Source: Diploptera punctata | Lineage: Eukaryota; Arthropoda; Insecta; Blattodea; Blaberidae | Direction: 5' to 3' | Length of the DNA: 64,000 nt | Assembly: GCA_030220185.1 (NCBI GenBank) | Contig: JASPKZ010007795.1 | Location: 1,204,501 to 1,268,500, forward strand | Shown here: positions 18,554 to 28,321 of the stretch, one piece after another | Layout of the letters: every line of letters begins with the position of its first letter | Numbering within the stretch: position 1 is the first letter of the stretch | Made by a program: the position numbers and the translations under genes | The notes under the pieces: generated by a model | The model's database searches: none | Told to the model about the DNA's origin: nothing | Seen by the model: the letters and a program-made list of their open reading frames with translations, nothing else

Positions 18554-18822
18554 ATTTAAAATTCATCGGAGAACATATTGTTTAAACAACTCACTTCATA
18601 GGATTCATGCTTCCATGATATCGCGATTTCAAACATAATCATGTTCATCTTCACTGTTCACTGTGATTCAGAGTTATGGCTGAAGATGAACATGACTATG
18701 TTTGAAATCGCGATATCATGGAAGCATGAATCCTATGAGGTGAGTTGTTTAAACAATATGTTCTCCGATGAATTTTAATGATTATACCTCATAATGTTTA
18801 CTTCCCAACATTAATTTAATAT
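18554..18822. mobile_element. PLE J, palindrome
   Basis: TSD AGTGAATAAG (18544-18553, 18823-18832). Arms around CATGCTTCCATGATATCGCG and its complement meet at about 18654. Right tail ACCTCATAATGTTTACTTCC. Sister of P1 and of 55801-56061, with the coding part lost at the turn. Confidence 0.88.
18673..18722 (+). ncRNA. Hammerhead ribozyme-like motif in PLE J
   Basis: CTGAAGA at 18680-18686, stem II GAACAT/ATGTTT, GAAA, stem III ATCGCGAT, stem I TTATGG/TCATGG. Only the right arm keeps the full core; the left arm is cut at the turn. Confidence 0.7.
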
Positions 18823-18832
18823 AGTGAATAAG

Positions 18833-18883
18833 CTGGTTGAGTGGAAGAGAGGGCCTTATGGCCTTAACTCTCCAGAATAAATA

Positions 18884-18935
<52 letters not shown>

Positions 18936-18943
18936 AGCAGTTA
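18833..18943. repeat. LINE/SINE-like 3' end plus (TTA)n
   Basis: GAGTGGAAGAGAGGGCCTTA, then TGGCCTTAACTC and CAGAATAAATAAA, followed by a TTA microsatellite (18890-18935). The GGCCTTA..GCCTTAACTC palindromic motif is a repeat 3' end, seen in complement at 3675. Confidence 0.6.
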
Positions 18944-19190
18944 GAAGGAACTGAAGATAATAAGCTGAAGTATTGAAACATGTCTTTGAGAAATTTACAA
19001 TTATGAGGTGAGGTGTTAAATTCTCAGTTATTAATTAAAACAAACCTCATAGTGTCACTTCCTTTAAATATTAGTGAAAATATTAATTGAATATGAATTG
19101 TATGTTTTGTTCTCCAATTACTAGTAAAATGAATTATGATTTATTACATGCTTTTTACTATACAATTACCTCATAGCATTACTTCCTACT
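18944..19190. mobile_element. PLE K fragments
   Basis: Plus-strand PLE 3' end with GAGGTGAGGTGTTAAAT and tail CCTCATAGTGTCACTTCC (to about 19070), followed by a second tail fragment ending TACCTCATAGCATTACTTCC at about 19188. No clear TSD; the (TTA)n run replaces the left side. Confidence 0.6.
18945..18990 (+). ncRNA. Hammerhead ribozyme-like motif in PLE K
   Basis: CTGAAGA at 18951-18957, stem II AATA/TATT, GAAA at 18975-18978, stem III AC-AT-GT, cleavage nucleotide C, short stem I GAA/TTT with wobble. The invariant core is complete. Confidence 0.6.
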
Positions 19191-19647
19191 GAAATTTTTG
19201 ATTAAATACAATGCATATTTGATTTTGATGTGTATAAGATACATTTTTTCTTTGAAAATAATCTAGAAAACAGGGTGTGTCTTATAAGACAACATTTTGT
19301 TTTTTATTGCTGTAATACATTAAATTTTCTGTAATCCAAGCTAAAGCTACTGGTATTTCATGCTTCCTTACAGTGTGTGAGAGCTTTTCAGTTACATACT
19401 GTTAAATAGATGTGCTTGCACTCTCATCATTGACAGTGTTGCTGACTATCCTTCAGACCACAAATCATATACAATGTGTGGTCAAATTTTAAGACTACTT
19501 GCATTCATCCAGTTCTAGACAAAGTAACAGCTAAGAATTAGTGGAAATGGTAGAGTGTATTTATGAAATATTAAGTAGCCTATCTAGCTTATAAAAAAAT
19601 AGTTTTTAAAATTATAAAAACATTGTTAAGATTTACAAGTTTTAGTC
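19190..19647. other. No gene seen
   Basis: A+T-rich intergenic sequence without readable ORFs or repeats I can assign. Confidence 0.6.
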
Positions 19648-19714
19648 TTTATATAATATTAATATAAAATTATAGAATATTCACCTGAAAGGTCCGTCTC
19701 CTCAACTTAATTGA

Positions 19715-20160
19715 TCATTTAACTGTAGCGCTTTCGGGACTTGTCCCATCTTCGGCAGGATTCAAAACTGGTGTTTCACTGAAGATCTGGTAGAGGGGGT
19801 TGCATGTATTGGGTTCGTTTTCGTTTATCAGGCTGTCGTTGTTGTGAGCTGCTTTCATGATTTCCATCTCTTCGAGTACGTTTATTTTTGCTGGATTATT
19901 TTCTCTGTGCATTACTGTTAGGGTGTTTTCAATATTTAACATGTGATGTCCTTCATGGATAACGTGTTTTGCATAACTTGATTTCCCTTCTGCGTGAATG
20001 AAGTCTCGAAAATGTTCTTTGAATCTGATGTTAAAACTCCTGTTTGTCCTTCCTATATAAAATTTGTTGCAGTCCTTACATGTCAGTTTATAAACTCCTT
20101 TGCTGTTGAAAATGTTATTTTCTTCAATGTTATTGTTTATTATGTTGTTTAATTTGTTAT
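19715..20160 (-). pseudogene. PLE GIY-YIG endonuclease domain, family D
   Basis: About 148 residues ending at the TAG-side edge 19715. Motifs: KGVYKLTC (GIY variant GVY), KFYIGRTNRSFNIRFKEH (YIG plus the catalytic Arg helix), CKDC cysteines, HAEGKSSYAKHVIHEGHH, EEMEIMKA and ENEPNTCNPLY. The open frame runs on to 20206, but the extra N-terminal residues come from the opposite arm and are not native. No RT. Confidence 0.85.
19722..19758 (-). ncRNA. Degenerate hammerhead-like motif in PLE D
   Basis: CCGAAGA core (U4 to C), stem II GGGAC/GTCCC, GAAA, stem III AG-CG-CT, cleavage nucleotide A, stem I CTG/CAG. The right arm (about 20303-20340) has CCGATGA. The same U4 to C change occurs in PLE H, so it may be a lineage feature. 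Confidence 0.5.
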
Positions 20161-20669
20161 TGGTAATAATCCAGCGAAAATAAACGTACTTGGAGATGGA
20201 AATCATGAAAGCAGCTCACAACGACAGCCTGATAAACGAAAACGAACCCAATACATGCAACCCCCTCTACCAGATCTTCAGTGAAACACCAGTTTTGAAT
20301 CCTGCCGATGATGGGACAAGTCCCGAAAGCGCTACAGTTAAATGATTAATTAAGTTGAGGAGACGGACCTTTCAGGTGAATATTCTATAATTTTATATTA
20401 ATTTTGAATAAACCTCAACGGAACACATCATGAATCTTATAAAAGTTTATATAATATGCAACAATGGAGTGGTTATCACGTATCTGGAATCATTTGTTTA
20501 ACATGCACATATTTAGTGCTCACTTGTCAGAGCTAGAATATAGTGATGTATTGTTAATAAGTTATATATACACACACATACATATCAGTGGCCATTTGTG
20601 AATTGAGTAGTAGGAAGGTCACAGTTAATTAGGCCTAAGTCAAAAAATCAATTGAAACAAACAACCAAA

Positions 20670-20924
20670 GAAGCCCTACTGGCTTTTAAAAGTAGTGTTT
20701 AAATTCCCAATAAATGTCTTCTTAACTAAGAAGCAACCATTTGCATAGATAGAAGCCAAGGCTTCAAACATTTTGGTGTGTGGGAATTACAACATATATA
20801 AGAGAAAAATTTATGTCTAGATTGGAACTTGCCCCGGTAGCTCAGTTGGTAGATCATTGGTACAGAAAGCCAAAGGACCCAGGTTTGAGTCTTGGTGTGG
20901 GCAAAAATTTTTCTTTTCAAATTT
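20670..20924 (+). mobile_element. T1 tRNA-like repeat, single + unit
   Basis: TSD AAACAACCAAA (20659-20669, 20925-20935). One diverged unit with a core at 20831-20902 (GCCCCGGTAGCTCAGTTGG, T-arm GGTTTGAGTCTTGG). Its right TSD partly overlaps the target of the next insertion. Confidence 0.85.
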
Positions 20925-20948
20925 AAACAACCAAATATATATTTAACT

Positions 20949-21695
20949 AACGATTTTATTATTAATTTAACACTTCTCATTGAAGGATAAATTATATTTG
21001 AAGAGAAAAATTTTCGCCTAGACCGGGACTCGAACCTGGGACCCTTGGCTTTCCGGGCCAAGTGCTCTACCAACTGAGCTACCGAGGCGAGTTACGATCT
21101 AGACGCAAATTTTTCTCTTATGTACGTTGTAATTCCCTCGTGCCAAATGCTTGAAACCATAGCTTCTATCTTTGCAAATGGCAGCTTCTTAGTTAAGAAG
21201 ACATTTATTGGGAATTTCACACTACTTTATAAAGCCAGTAGGGCTTCTATTAACGATTTTATTATTAATTTAACACTTCTCATTGAAGGATAAATTATAT
21301 TTGAAGAGAAAATTTTTTTTCGCCTAGACCGAGACTCGAACCCGGGACCCTTGACTTTCCGGGCCAAGTGCTCTACCAACTGAGCTACCGAGGCGAGTTG
21401 CGATCTAGACACAAATTTTTCTCTTATATACGTTGTAATTCAAGCCCTACTGGCTTTATAAAGTAGTGTGAAATTCCCAATAAATGTCTTCTTAACTAAG
21501 AAGCCGCCATTTGCAAAGATAGAAGCTATGGTTTCAAGCATTTGGCGCGAGGGAATTACAACGTATATAAGAGAAAAATTTGCATCTAGATCGCAACTCG
21601 CCTCGGTAGCTCAGTTGGTAGAGCACTTGGCCCGGAAAGCCAAGGGTCCCAGGTTCGAGTCTCGGTCTAGGCGAAAATTTTTCTCTTCAAATATA
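20949..21695. mobile_element. T1 tRNA-like trimer (-,-,+)
   Basis: TSD ATATATTTAACT (20937-20948, 21696-21707). Cores at 21015-21089 (-), 21321-21395 (-) and 21599-21673 (+). The direct period is 306 bp, with units joined through the tail (AATTTAACACTTCTCATTG). The strand switch is at about 21440. Confidence 0.9.
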
Positions 21696-21869
21696 ATATA
21701 TTTAACTGCTAAATTAATGTATGTTACTTATATCAGGTCTATTCTGTCATTTCATTGTCCAGGTGGTTTTTAGAAAACCTGTGTTCCTTAACTTAGAGAG
21801 GCCTAGATGTTTCAAATCTGTCATGCCTGTGTTTTAAAAAAAGGAGGAAATAAAATTTGTTCTTTTCTT

Positions 21870-22030
21870 AAACATTATGCAGAAGAATATGTGCCAAACT
21901 AGATGAGAGAGTTGTATCTGTACTCTGATTCTTGTGCTGGACAAAACAAGAATCACCCTTTGATTAGGAATTTAGTAGCATTGGCAAATACAACATGCTT
22001 TGATTAAATTATGAATAGATTTCCTGTTTG
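21870..22030 (+). pseudogene. Fragment of a 'SDSCAGQNKN' protein (transposon-associated)
   Basis: Reads LYLYSDSCAGQNKNHPLIRN and LVALANTT between stops. The YSDSC.GQNKN signature is known from a large family of uncharacterised, often repeat-derived arthropod proteins. Only about 40 residues remain. Confidence 0.6.
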
Positions 22031-22104
22031 AGAACATTCCAATCTGCCTTGTGATAGGATTTTGGTGTGATAAAAAGGGCAACTGCTAAAACATGTGGAA
22101 CTTA

Positions 22105-22661
22105 GGGTCGTATGCAAATACATTACTCTCTACTCAAATTACTTCCAATCACTGGTGAGCTGAGATCGAATTAACGGCCGTCTTAACCGGTCATGCATGA
22201 ATGTTGACGTTTTCGTAATATTGGCAACGAATTACCCAGAATTCTCAGCGATAAAACCACTTCCGTTATTTTCGTCTGCTATAGAGGAATGCATTTATGC
22301 TTGCATCCCGCAAATAATACCGTATACAAACATGTCTGTGACGCGCAATATTATGCCGATTCTCCTGTTCTTCCAGTTGAATTCTTTGGTACTCTCTATC
22401 AAATTCCTCTTCTCCGCGTATACCGAAAACATGATCGAAGTCTTCAAGGTCCGACATCTTGGATAAGTTTCAAACTACATCGGTTCCCTTCGGGATTTTC
22501 ACATAAGTTTATATCTTGAGCTACGATCTTAAGGTACCTTGTCAGGTAGCTTTACAATTATTACCGCGTGAATAAATTTCTGAGTAAGAAAAATGTGTTT
22601 GAATAAAACTTTATCAGCAGAGAACGCCTTTTACTGTCTAATGCGTTCAAACATTCGACCC
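22105..22661 (-). mobile_element. PIF/Harbinger-type element, 557 bp
   Basis: Termini GGGTCG...CGACCC with the 3 bp TSD TTA (22102-22104, 22662-22664), typical of PIF/Harbinger. A minus-strand ORF of 63 codons (22266-22457) is shared with the inverted copy at 30353-30918. No DDE transposase domain. Confidence 0.8.
22266..22457 (-). CDS. Small ORF in the Harbinger-type element (63 aa)
   Basis: Begins MSDLEDFDHVFGIRGEEEFD and ends NAFLYSRRK: acidic N-terminus, basic C-terminus. The copy 8 kb away (30567-30758, +) keeps the frame and length with a few substitutions, so this is real coding sequence, possibly the 5' exon of a Harbinger transposase or Myb-like accessory protein left after an internal deletion. 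Confidence 0.55.
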   Translation of the reverse strand: MSDLEDFDHVFGIRGEEEFDREYQRIQLEEQENRHNIARHRHVCIRYYLRDASINAFLYSRRK

Positions 22662-22734
22662 TTATTGTTAATTGCACTCAACAAGGAAAATTTGTAGTAC
22701 ACATAGTAGATACTAGAGAAGTTGTAATTAATGG

Positions 22735-23310
22735 TTTACTTTAGGAAGTAATATTTTGAGGTTCTTTTAATCAAGTTTTGTTTGAGTATAGTTGATGATG
22801 ATATAGAAGATTATATTGAAACATGTTCGAGAACAAATCAACATTAACGTGAGGTAACAACCCTCAGGGGTCCTCATCTAGGGGATATGTGGATGGCGAC
22901 CACAAGGTGCCCAAGCTGAGCAAAACATTTCTTCCACTTACTTGTGTTTTGCACTCTTTTAACTTTACTATCTAACCTCTCTTGGTTAACTCTTGTTTTT
23001 TTTCGACCCCGACGCTATTAGGGCATCCGAGGGCTAGGGAGTCTTTCCTTTCTTCCACATTTCTTCTTTCCTTTATTTTCTTTTCTTCTCCAGAAAAGCC
23101 TGACCAGAGGCTATAAGATGGCAGCCCCATCACTGGTCTTGCCTTCCTTTGGCCAGCAACCAATCGAAGGGACTATTATTATGCTTTCAAGTCTTATACG
23201 AGAATTTCCCGGGGAGGAAAAATTTTCTATAGGATCGTAACAGGCCTTCGCCTAATACTTGGAAGGAAGAAGAAGATGATTTCATACTCAAACAAAACTT
23301 GATACTAAAG
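22735..23310. mobile_element. PLE L palindrome split by an R6 repeat
   Basis: Left part GGAAGTAATATTTTGAGG to about 22857, then R6, then 23279-23308, the complement of the left arm (AATCAAGTTTTGTTTGAGTA). A hammerhead-like segment is at about 22790-22845 (TTGATGA core with U for C3; stem II GATATA/TATATT; GAAA; stem III ACATGT). Confidence 0.65.
22860..23278 (+). repeat. R6 interspersed repeat, copy 2
   Basis: About 95% or more identical by eye to 5623-6047, ending GAAGAAGAAGATGA. Inserted in the turn of PLE L. Confidence 0.8.
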
Positions 23311-23479
23311 AAGTGTTTGATTTCAGTGGTTGGTGGGCCAAATTTTACAAAACAAGGGATCTTCCTGTGGAATTTCAGGGTGCAAAAGATACCTCGATGT
23401 TCAAAGTTGTCATTCTCCATTGCAAGTTATTCTGAATTTGTGTACAATTCCATTCATGTTGTTTCAACATCCGAGTTTA

Positions 23480-23720
23480 TTGGTAGTTTTATTTTAAAAA
23501 GAAAAATTATGTTTGAACCAGGAGTTGAACCCCTGATCTCTTCTGTACATCAATGTGATAACCATTACGCCATTCGAATTTCGATAGGAACGTTAAATTT
23601 CTTTGCACTTATACAATTCTCCATTCATCCAAAGGCTGATTGATAGTCATCATTATTAACAATGCCATCTGATGACTTCTTTCCGAAGTATTTTTATTGA
23701 GATTTTAAACAAACACTTTC
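23480..23720 (-). mobile_element. T5 tRNA-like repeat, single - unit
   Basis: A tRNA-like core in complement at about 23508-23585 (TTCGAATGGCGTAATGGTTA, T-arm GGGGTTCAACTCC) with a GAAAAATTATGTT flank. Related palindromic pair at 24430-24800. Confidence 0.65.
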
Positions 23721-23759
23721 CAGAATTAGATATAGTTTTATCATCATCATCATCATGAA

Positions 23760-24400
23760 CAAATTCATTTTAGGCCATGTGGCCTGTACGGTAAACCTAG
23801 CGAAGATGGTCTTGATCTTTCCACCGATGTTTTGGTCTTCCTTGGTCCCTATGTCCAGTTGGGGTATATTGGAATGCCAATTTTGGAAGTCTATTTCTTG
23901 CCATTCTTCTCAGATGATTTTTCCATTCTTGTTGGTATCTTTGTATATCTTCATTTAAACTTGTTACTCCAAGTTTTCCTCTGATAATAGTGTTCCTTTG
24001 GTGATCCAGTCTATTAATCCTAACAATGATCGTAAGAAGCGCATTTGGCTTACTTGAAGTTTATGAGAGTTTCTTTTATTTAAAATCCAAATTTCACTTC
24101 CATATTTTAGAGCAGCTTTTGATGTGATGTTATGTAATCTTAGTTTTGTCTCTGTCCTCATCTGTTTACCAAAATGTCTTCGTATTACCCCATTCATTTT
24201 ATTATATTTTTGTAATTTTGAATCAATGTCACTCTTATACTCTGCAAATACACTTCCTAAGTAAGAGAAATCTGACACTTGTTCTATAATTTTTCCATCA
24301 ATCTCAATTTTCACCCGTTGTATGTTTTTTCCACATATTGCCATTGTTTTGGATTTTGATGTGGAAATTTTCATATTATATTTGCTGGCAATTTTGAATA
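23760..24400 (-). pseudogene. RTE-B reverse transcriptase fragment
   Basis: Reverse frame 23964-24374 reads SKSKTMAICGKNIQRVKIEI, VSDFSYLGSVFAEYKSDI, VIRRHFGKQM, LKYGSEIWIL and SQMRFLRSLLG: the RTE thumb/C-terminal region after YADD. It starts mid-domain and ends in frame-broken 3' sequence (to about 23760). Confidence 0.8.
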
Positions 24401-24429
24401 ATTGATATGCTGCTATTTGTAAGCTATAT

Positions 24430-24800
24430 AGTTATATTTTAGAGAGAAAAATTATGTTGAACTGGGAGTTGAACCCCAGATCTCTGACTCTATATATCAG
24501 TGTGATAACCATTATGCCATTCGAACTTCCGATAGGAACGTCAAATTTGTTTCGAAGTTCGAATGGCATAACGGTTATCGCACTGACATACAGAGTCAGA
24601 GGTCTGGGTTCGACACCCGGTTTAAACATAATTTTTCTTGAACTTTTATAGGAATAAATCACTATGAGGTTTAATTTAAGATAAATTCAAATGTTTCATA
24701 CCTCTCCTCATATTAATCTTCAAAGTAGATTAATATGAGGAGAGGTAAGAAACATTTGATTTTATAATAATTTTTCTTTCTAAAATAAAACTATATCCAA
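24430..24800. mobile_element. T5 tRNA-like inverted dimer split by a PLE
   Basis: A minus core at about 24455-24530 and a plus core at about 24557-24628 (TTCGAATGGCATAACGGTTA ... GGGTTCGACACCC) are head-to-head. The plus arm's flank is split by PLE M and resumes at 24767 (TTTTTCTTTCTAAAATAAAA). Confidence 0.75.
24640..24766. mobile_element. PLE M, minimal palindrome (127 bp)
   Basis: TSD ATAATTTTTCTT (24628-24639, 24767-24778). Tail at left (GAACTTTTATAGG, ATCACTATGAGG). Arms AACATTTGATTTTAT... around TTAATATGAGGAGAGG, turning at about 24725. Confidence 0.88.
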
Positions 24801-25150
24801 TTCTGGAATGTGCTAATTTAAAATATAACATCAAAATTATTGATAGTTTTGTTAGGCATACCTTTGATCTCAGTCCAGATGGAATTGAAGACATAGTTCT
24901 TTCCCAAAGTCCAGCTTATGATCAATTAATTTATCTCAATCCAAAAAAATGAAGGATATAAAGAAAATCCTATGCTATATTCCAATGGACAGTTATCTTA
25001 TTATGAAAGAATTATTGTAAATTCTCCACTAGCAGAACACAAAATGAAATGAAGTTATAATTATTTTTTTCCAAAATGGCCTAAAAATTTATGAAAGGTA
25101 TTCAGAATATGTTTTAAGTTGAGAAATAAAAGTTTTCATAAAAAAAAAGC
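24779..25150 (+). pseudogene. Possible processed retrocopy, unidentified protein
   Basis: Reads LYPILECANLKYNIKIIDSF, ...GIEDIVLSQSPAYDQLIYLN, then a one-base shift in an A-run (24943-24949), then ENPMLYSNGQLSYYERIIVN and SPLAEHKMK, stop. AATAAA at 25125 and a short A-run at 25141-25149 follow, suggesting a terminal exon or retrocopy. A diverged relative of its beginning is at 7745. Family not recognised. Confidence 0.4.
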
Positions 25151-25587
25151 TTGTTTATTTCATTAAACATCCAGAAGTTTTTAATAAATTACAATAGGAA
25201 GTAACATTATGAGATTGTTCTTAATAAATTGTTTATTTATCCTGTTTTTATTATAGCATTGCATTTTTACCAAATGTGAAATAATTTTCAGTTCACTGCT
25301 AAAAGGTCTTTATTTCATATTTTTAAATTAAAAATACAAAAATTATGTTTCTAAAAAGCACCAAAGTACTTTTAAGACAGATACTCACTTCATTGCTCTA
25401 TGAAGATTATTTTTCCTAAAAATAATGTATTCAAACTTAACTTTTTGGCCTTTTAGCAGTGACTATTCATTTGTATTCTATTAATATTTACCCCAATAGT
25501 GTCATTTCTCATAAGTTTTTTAAAACATACAACTACTTTAAGATAACTTTATTACAAATAAGAAAAGGAAAAAAAAATTGATCAAAT
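25150..25587. other. No gene seen; PLE tail remnant
   Basis: A+T-rich. 25190-25215 (GGAAGTAACATTATGAG) is a PLE tail remnant. Confidence 0.5.
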
Positions 25588-25599
25588 AGATATTTGTAG

Positions 25600-26126
25600 A
25601 CGATTTTTATTATTAATTTAACACTTCTCATAGAAGGATAAATTATATTTGAAGAGAAAAATTTTCGCCTAGACCGGGACTCGAACCCGGGACCCTTGGC
25701 TTTCCGGGCCAAGTGCTCTACCAACTGAGCTACCGAGGCAAGTTACGATCTAGACGCAAATTTTTCTCTTATGTACGTTGTAATTCCCTCGTGCCAAATG
25801 CTTGAAACCATAGCTTCTATCTTTGCAAATGGCGGCTTCTTAGTTAAGAAGACATTTATTGGGAATTTACAGAAGCCTTACTAGCTTTATAAAGTAATGT
25901 TAAATTCCCAATAAATGTCTTCTTAACTAAGAAGCCGCCATTTGCAAAGATAGAAGCTATGGTTTCAAGCATTTGGCACGAGGGAATTACAACGTACATA
26001 AGAGAAAAATTTGCGTCTAGATCGTAACTTGCCTCGGTAGCTCAGTTGGTAGAGCACTTGGCCCGGAAAGCCAAGGGTCCCGGGTTCGAGTCCCGGTCTA
26101 GGCGAAAATTTTTCTCTTCAAATATA
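25600..26126. mobile_element. T1 tRNA-like inverted dimer (-,+)
   Basis: TSD AGATATTTGTAG (25588-25599, 26127-26138). Cores at 25666-25740 (-) and 26030-26104 (+); junction at about 25869. The left arm has the full tail (about 44 bp from ACGATTTTTATTATTAATTT); the right arm stops at CTTCAAATATA. Confidence 0.92.
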
Positions 26127-26138
26127 AGATATTTGTAG

Positions 26139-26337
26139 GCCTAATATACTTTGAAATAAGTGGGAGGGGGAAAAAAATGAAATTTTAAAATTAAACACTG
26201 GTGTCACATTGTTTGTCCATGGCTAAATCCTGCATATTTTTTACTATATACATGTGACTACATCAATAAAGGCTTAAAATAATATACTATATGAATACAG
26301 TACCATAAAAAAAGTAACATAAGCTACATACAGTCAG
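26139..26337. other. No gene seen
   Basis: A+T-rich; nothing assignable. Confidence 0.6.
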
Positions 26338-26777
26338 ATTCAACCCAGGAAGTTACTGTGTGTTTGGAATAGGGAACTGGGTTGCCATTTTAACAATATT
26401 TTCTTGGAGAAAGCCTTATATAAAACTGAAGATTGCAACACAGCAGGTACATAGTTGTAAGTTGCAGCCGTCCAAGCCACCCCCTCTTAAAGAAAAAAAA
26501 AATAGTTACCATACCACTTGTCACTGAGCTCGTGCAGATCTGTACGAAAGTGTCGACTCTCATATTTACTATAAAACTAGTTTGCATGTCATAAAAGAAA
26601 AAGTATATTTTTTAAATGTATAATACATAGATTTGAAGAAAGTACTTCTACCTTTGCCCCTCCTCCCCTCCCTAAACAAACAAATACCGTTATTATGAGT
26701 TTGGCAACATCTACCCTCTGTACGTAGAGGGACCCTGCCGTAGCCCATAAGGTCTGTAATAACTTCCTGGGTTGAAT
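26338..26777. mobile_element. Candidate 440 bp element with 18 bp perfect inverted ends
   Basis: ATTCAACCCAGGAAGTTA at 26338-26355 is the exact reverse complement of 26760-26777. TSDs are not evident. Overlapping minus-strand ORFs (26569-26871 and 26589-26798) show no motif. Class unknown. Confidence 0.5.
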
Positions 26778-27078
26778 TAGAGTAGAGTAGCCAAACATTT
26801 TGGCATACTAGTTTTTTAGACATTAATATCACAGCTTCTTTGGTAAATTCTAGTTTTGCCAGTTTACTCATCTAAATATTCATTGCTACATTAACATTTT
26901 TTTTTCTGATATAAGTGATATCACGAGTGACTCCAAATCAAACAATTGGTTCTTATTTGTTTTGTCATCTAAATTAACAAAGTTTGTCAGAAATGTATAT
27001 ACCTGGCTAATGCACGTTGTTGCCTCAGGTGATAGCATGCCTGCTTCCTGACTAGCAGGCCCGGGTTCAATTTTAATT

Positions 27079-27359
27079 AAATTAATATTAAGAAGCTAAA
27101 GCTGTTACTATGATTGAAATAAGTATATCAAAGTACACTACTAAATTATTGTAATCAAATGGTAAAGAGAAAAATTATGCCTGAACCGGGAATCGAACCC
27201 CGACCTTCAGCTTTCCGTGCTGATGCTCTAACCATTGAGCTAATCCAGGGAGGGAAGCCTGGATTAGCTCAATGGTTAGAGCATCAGCACGGAAAGCTGA
27301 AGGTTCGGGGTTCGATTCCCGGTTCAGGCATAAATTTTTCTCTTTACCATTTGATTACA
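27079..27359. mobile_element. T3 tRNA-like inverted dimer (-,+)
   Basis: TSD TCAATTTTAATT (27067-27078, 27360-27371). Cores at 27179-27249 (-) and 27257-27329 (+) separated by only 7 bp (GGAGGGA), so the two tRNA-like sequences form one long hairpin. The left side carries the tail. Confidence 0.9.
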
Positions 27360-27371
27360 TCAATTTTAATT

Positions 27372-27910
27372 GTTAAATTTATTGATTTAACTGTAAAATT
27401 TTCAATTTTGGGGCCAGGAGTTGTAGCAATGTACAGTTTTTAATCACTAGATTGTGCACCAGATTCCTGCATTAAATTGCAAATTCCTCCACAGTACATA
27501 TGTTGAAGGCATGTGGTATTGTTCATAAAGATTCATCCATCAGATAAGGATGTTAAACCTGTCAGCCCCCTTGGTGCTTTTCAACAGGAGTAGGCTACAT
27601 CCTGGCACTGAGTTTCACCTTCTCCCTTCTCTTCATCATAATCCCTCACACAGCACTCATTACACTATATGAACATACACTTATCCTATACTCCTCTCTG
27701 TACACAATACAAGAATCGTCTATGTAAATGTGGTGCATAAATTGAAAATACACCACATTAATGCCATCTATCCACCCAGAATTGGAACCTGAAGCACATA
27801 AACTGCAGTGGATAGTATTAGACACACACACACGTATGCACACAGAATCATTTATGTCAAAGTGCAGTAAAACCTCATTACTTTGGACTTCACTAATTGA
27901 ATTGGTTAAA
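27372..27910. other. No gene seen; short (CA)n
   Basis: Contains a short CACACACACA run at 27823-27832. No ORF of interest. Confidence 0.55.
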
Positions 27911-27911
27911 G

Positions 27912-28222
27912 TTACAGCAAAAGTAAAGTAATCCCACTACAGGCCTCAGGAGGCCCTTGGGGCAGTAGGAGGTTAAGGCTCCCACTATTTCTGGACAATC
28001 GGCACTTGATGTCAGCCGAGTTGTCAGCCCTGCATGACAGCCGCCTTTACCCCCAGAACAAGCATCTGGTACTCATTTCCGTTAGAGGCTGAGTCGACCC
28101 CAGGGCCATAGTGCCGCCAGAAGCTTTGGGTCAGTTTAAAAATCCTGACCCCACCGGGACTTGAACCCTCGACCTTCCGGCTTGTAGCTCAGTGCCTTAA
28201 CCACTACGCTACGGCGTGAGCA
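27912..28222 (-). mobile_element. SINE family 2 (tRNA-headed)
   Basis: Reverse strand: head GCCGTAGCGTAGTGGTTAAG with B-box GGGTTCAAGTCCC, then a GGGGTCAGG body and an end that includes CAAGGGCCTCCTGAGGCC. Copies at 35.3 kb and 58.4-58.8 kb. TSD not resolved. Confidence 0.8.
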
Positions 28223-28321
28223 GTGCAAGTAATTTTCACCAGCAACAAAATTATAATCATTAAAATGCATGTATAAATTCTATTCAAATTAAGCCTCTAT
28301 GTTTGGATTCAGGTGATAACT

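Larger units (their letters stand above)
19660..20445. mobile_element. PLE D, palindrome with GIY-YIG frame on minus
   Basis: TSD TTTATATAATAT (19648-19659, 20446-20457). The left arm (about 19683-19895) and right arm (about 20158-20395) are inverted copies. The minus side extends further into the GIY-YIG domain. Tail at right (AATAAACCTCAACGGAACAC). Confidence 0.88.

Noticed and set aside
20158..20206. N-terminus MISISKYVYFRW of the GIY-YIG frame
   Set aside because: These codons lie in the opposite arm of the palindrome and are read antisense; the native domain sequence begins after the junction.
21227..21773. Recurrent ORFs reading SVAQLVEHLARKAKGPGFES
   Set aside because: Translation of the T1 tRNA-like core and flank; the frame comes from the repeat and is not protein coding.
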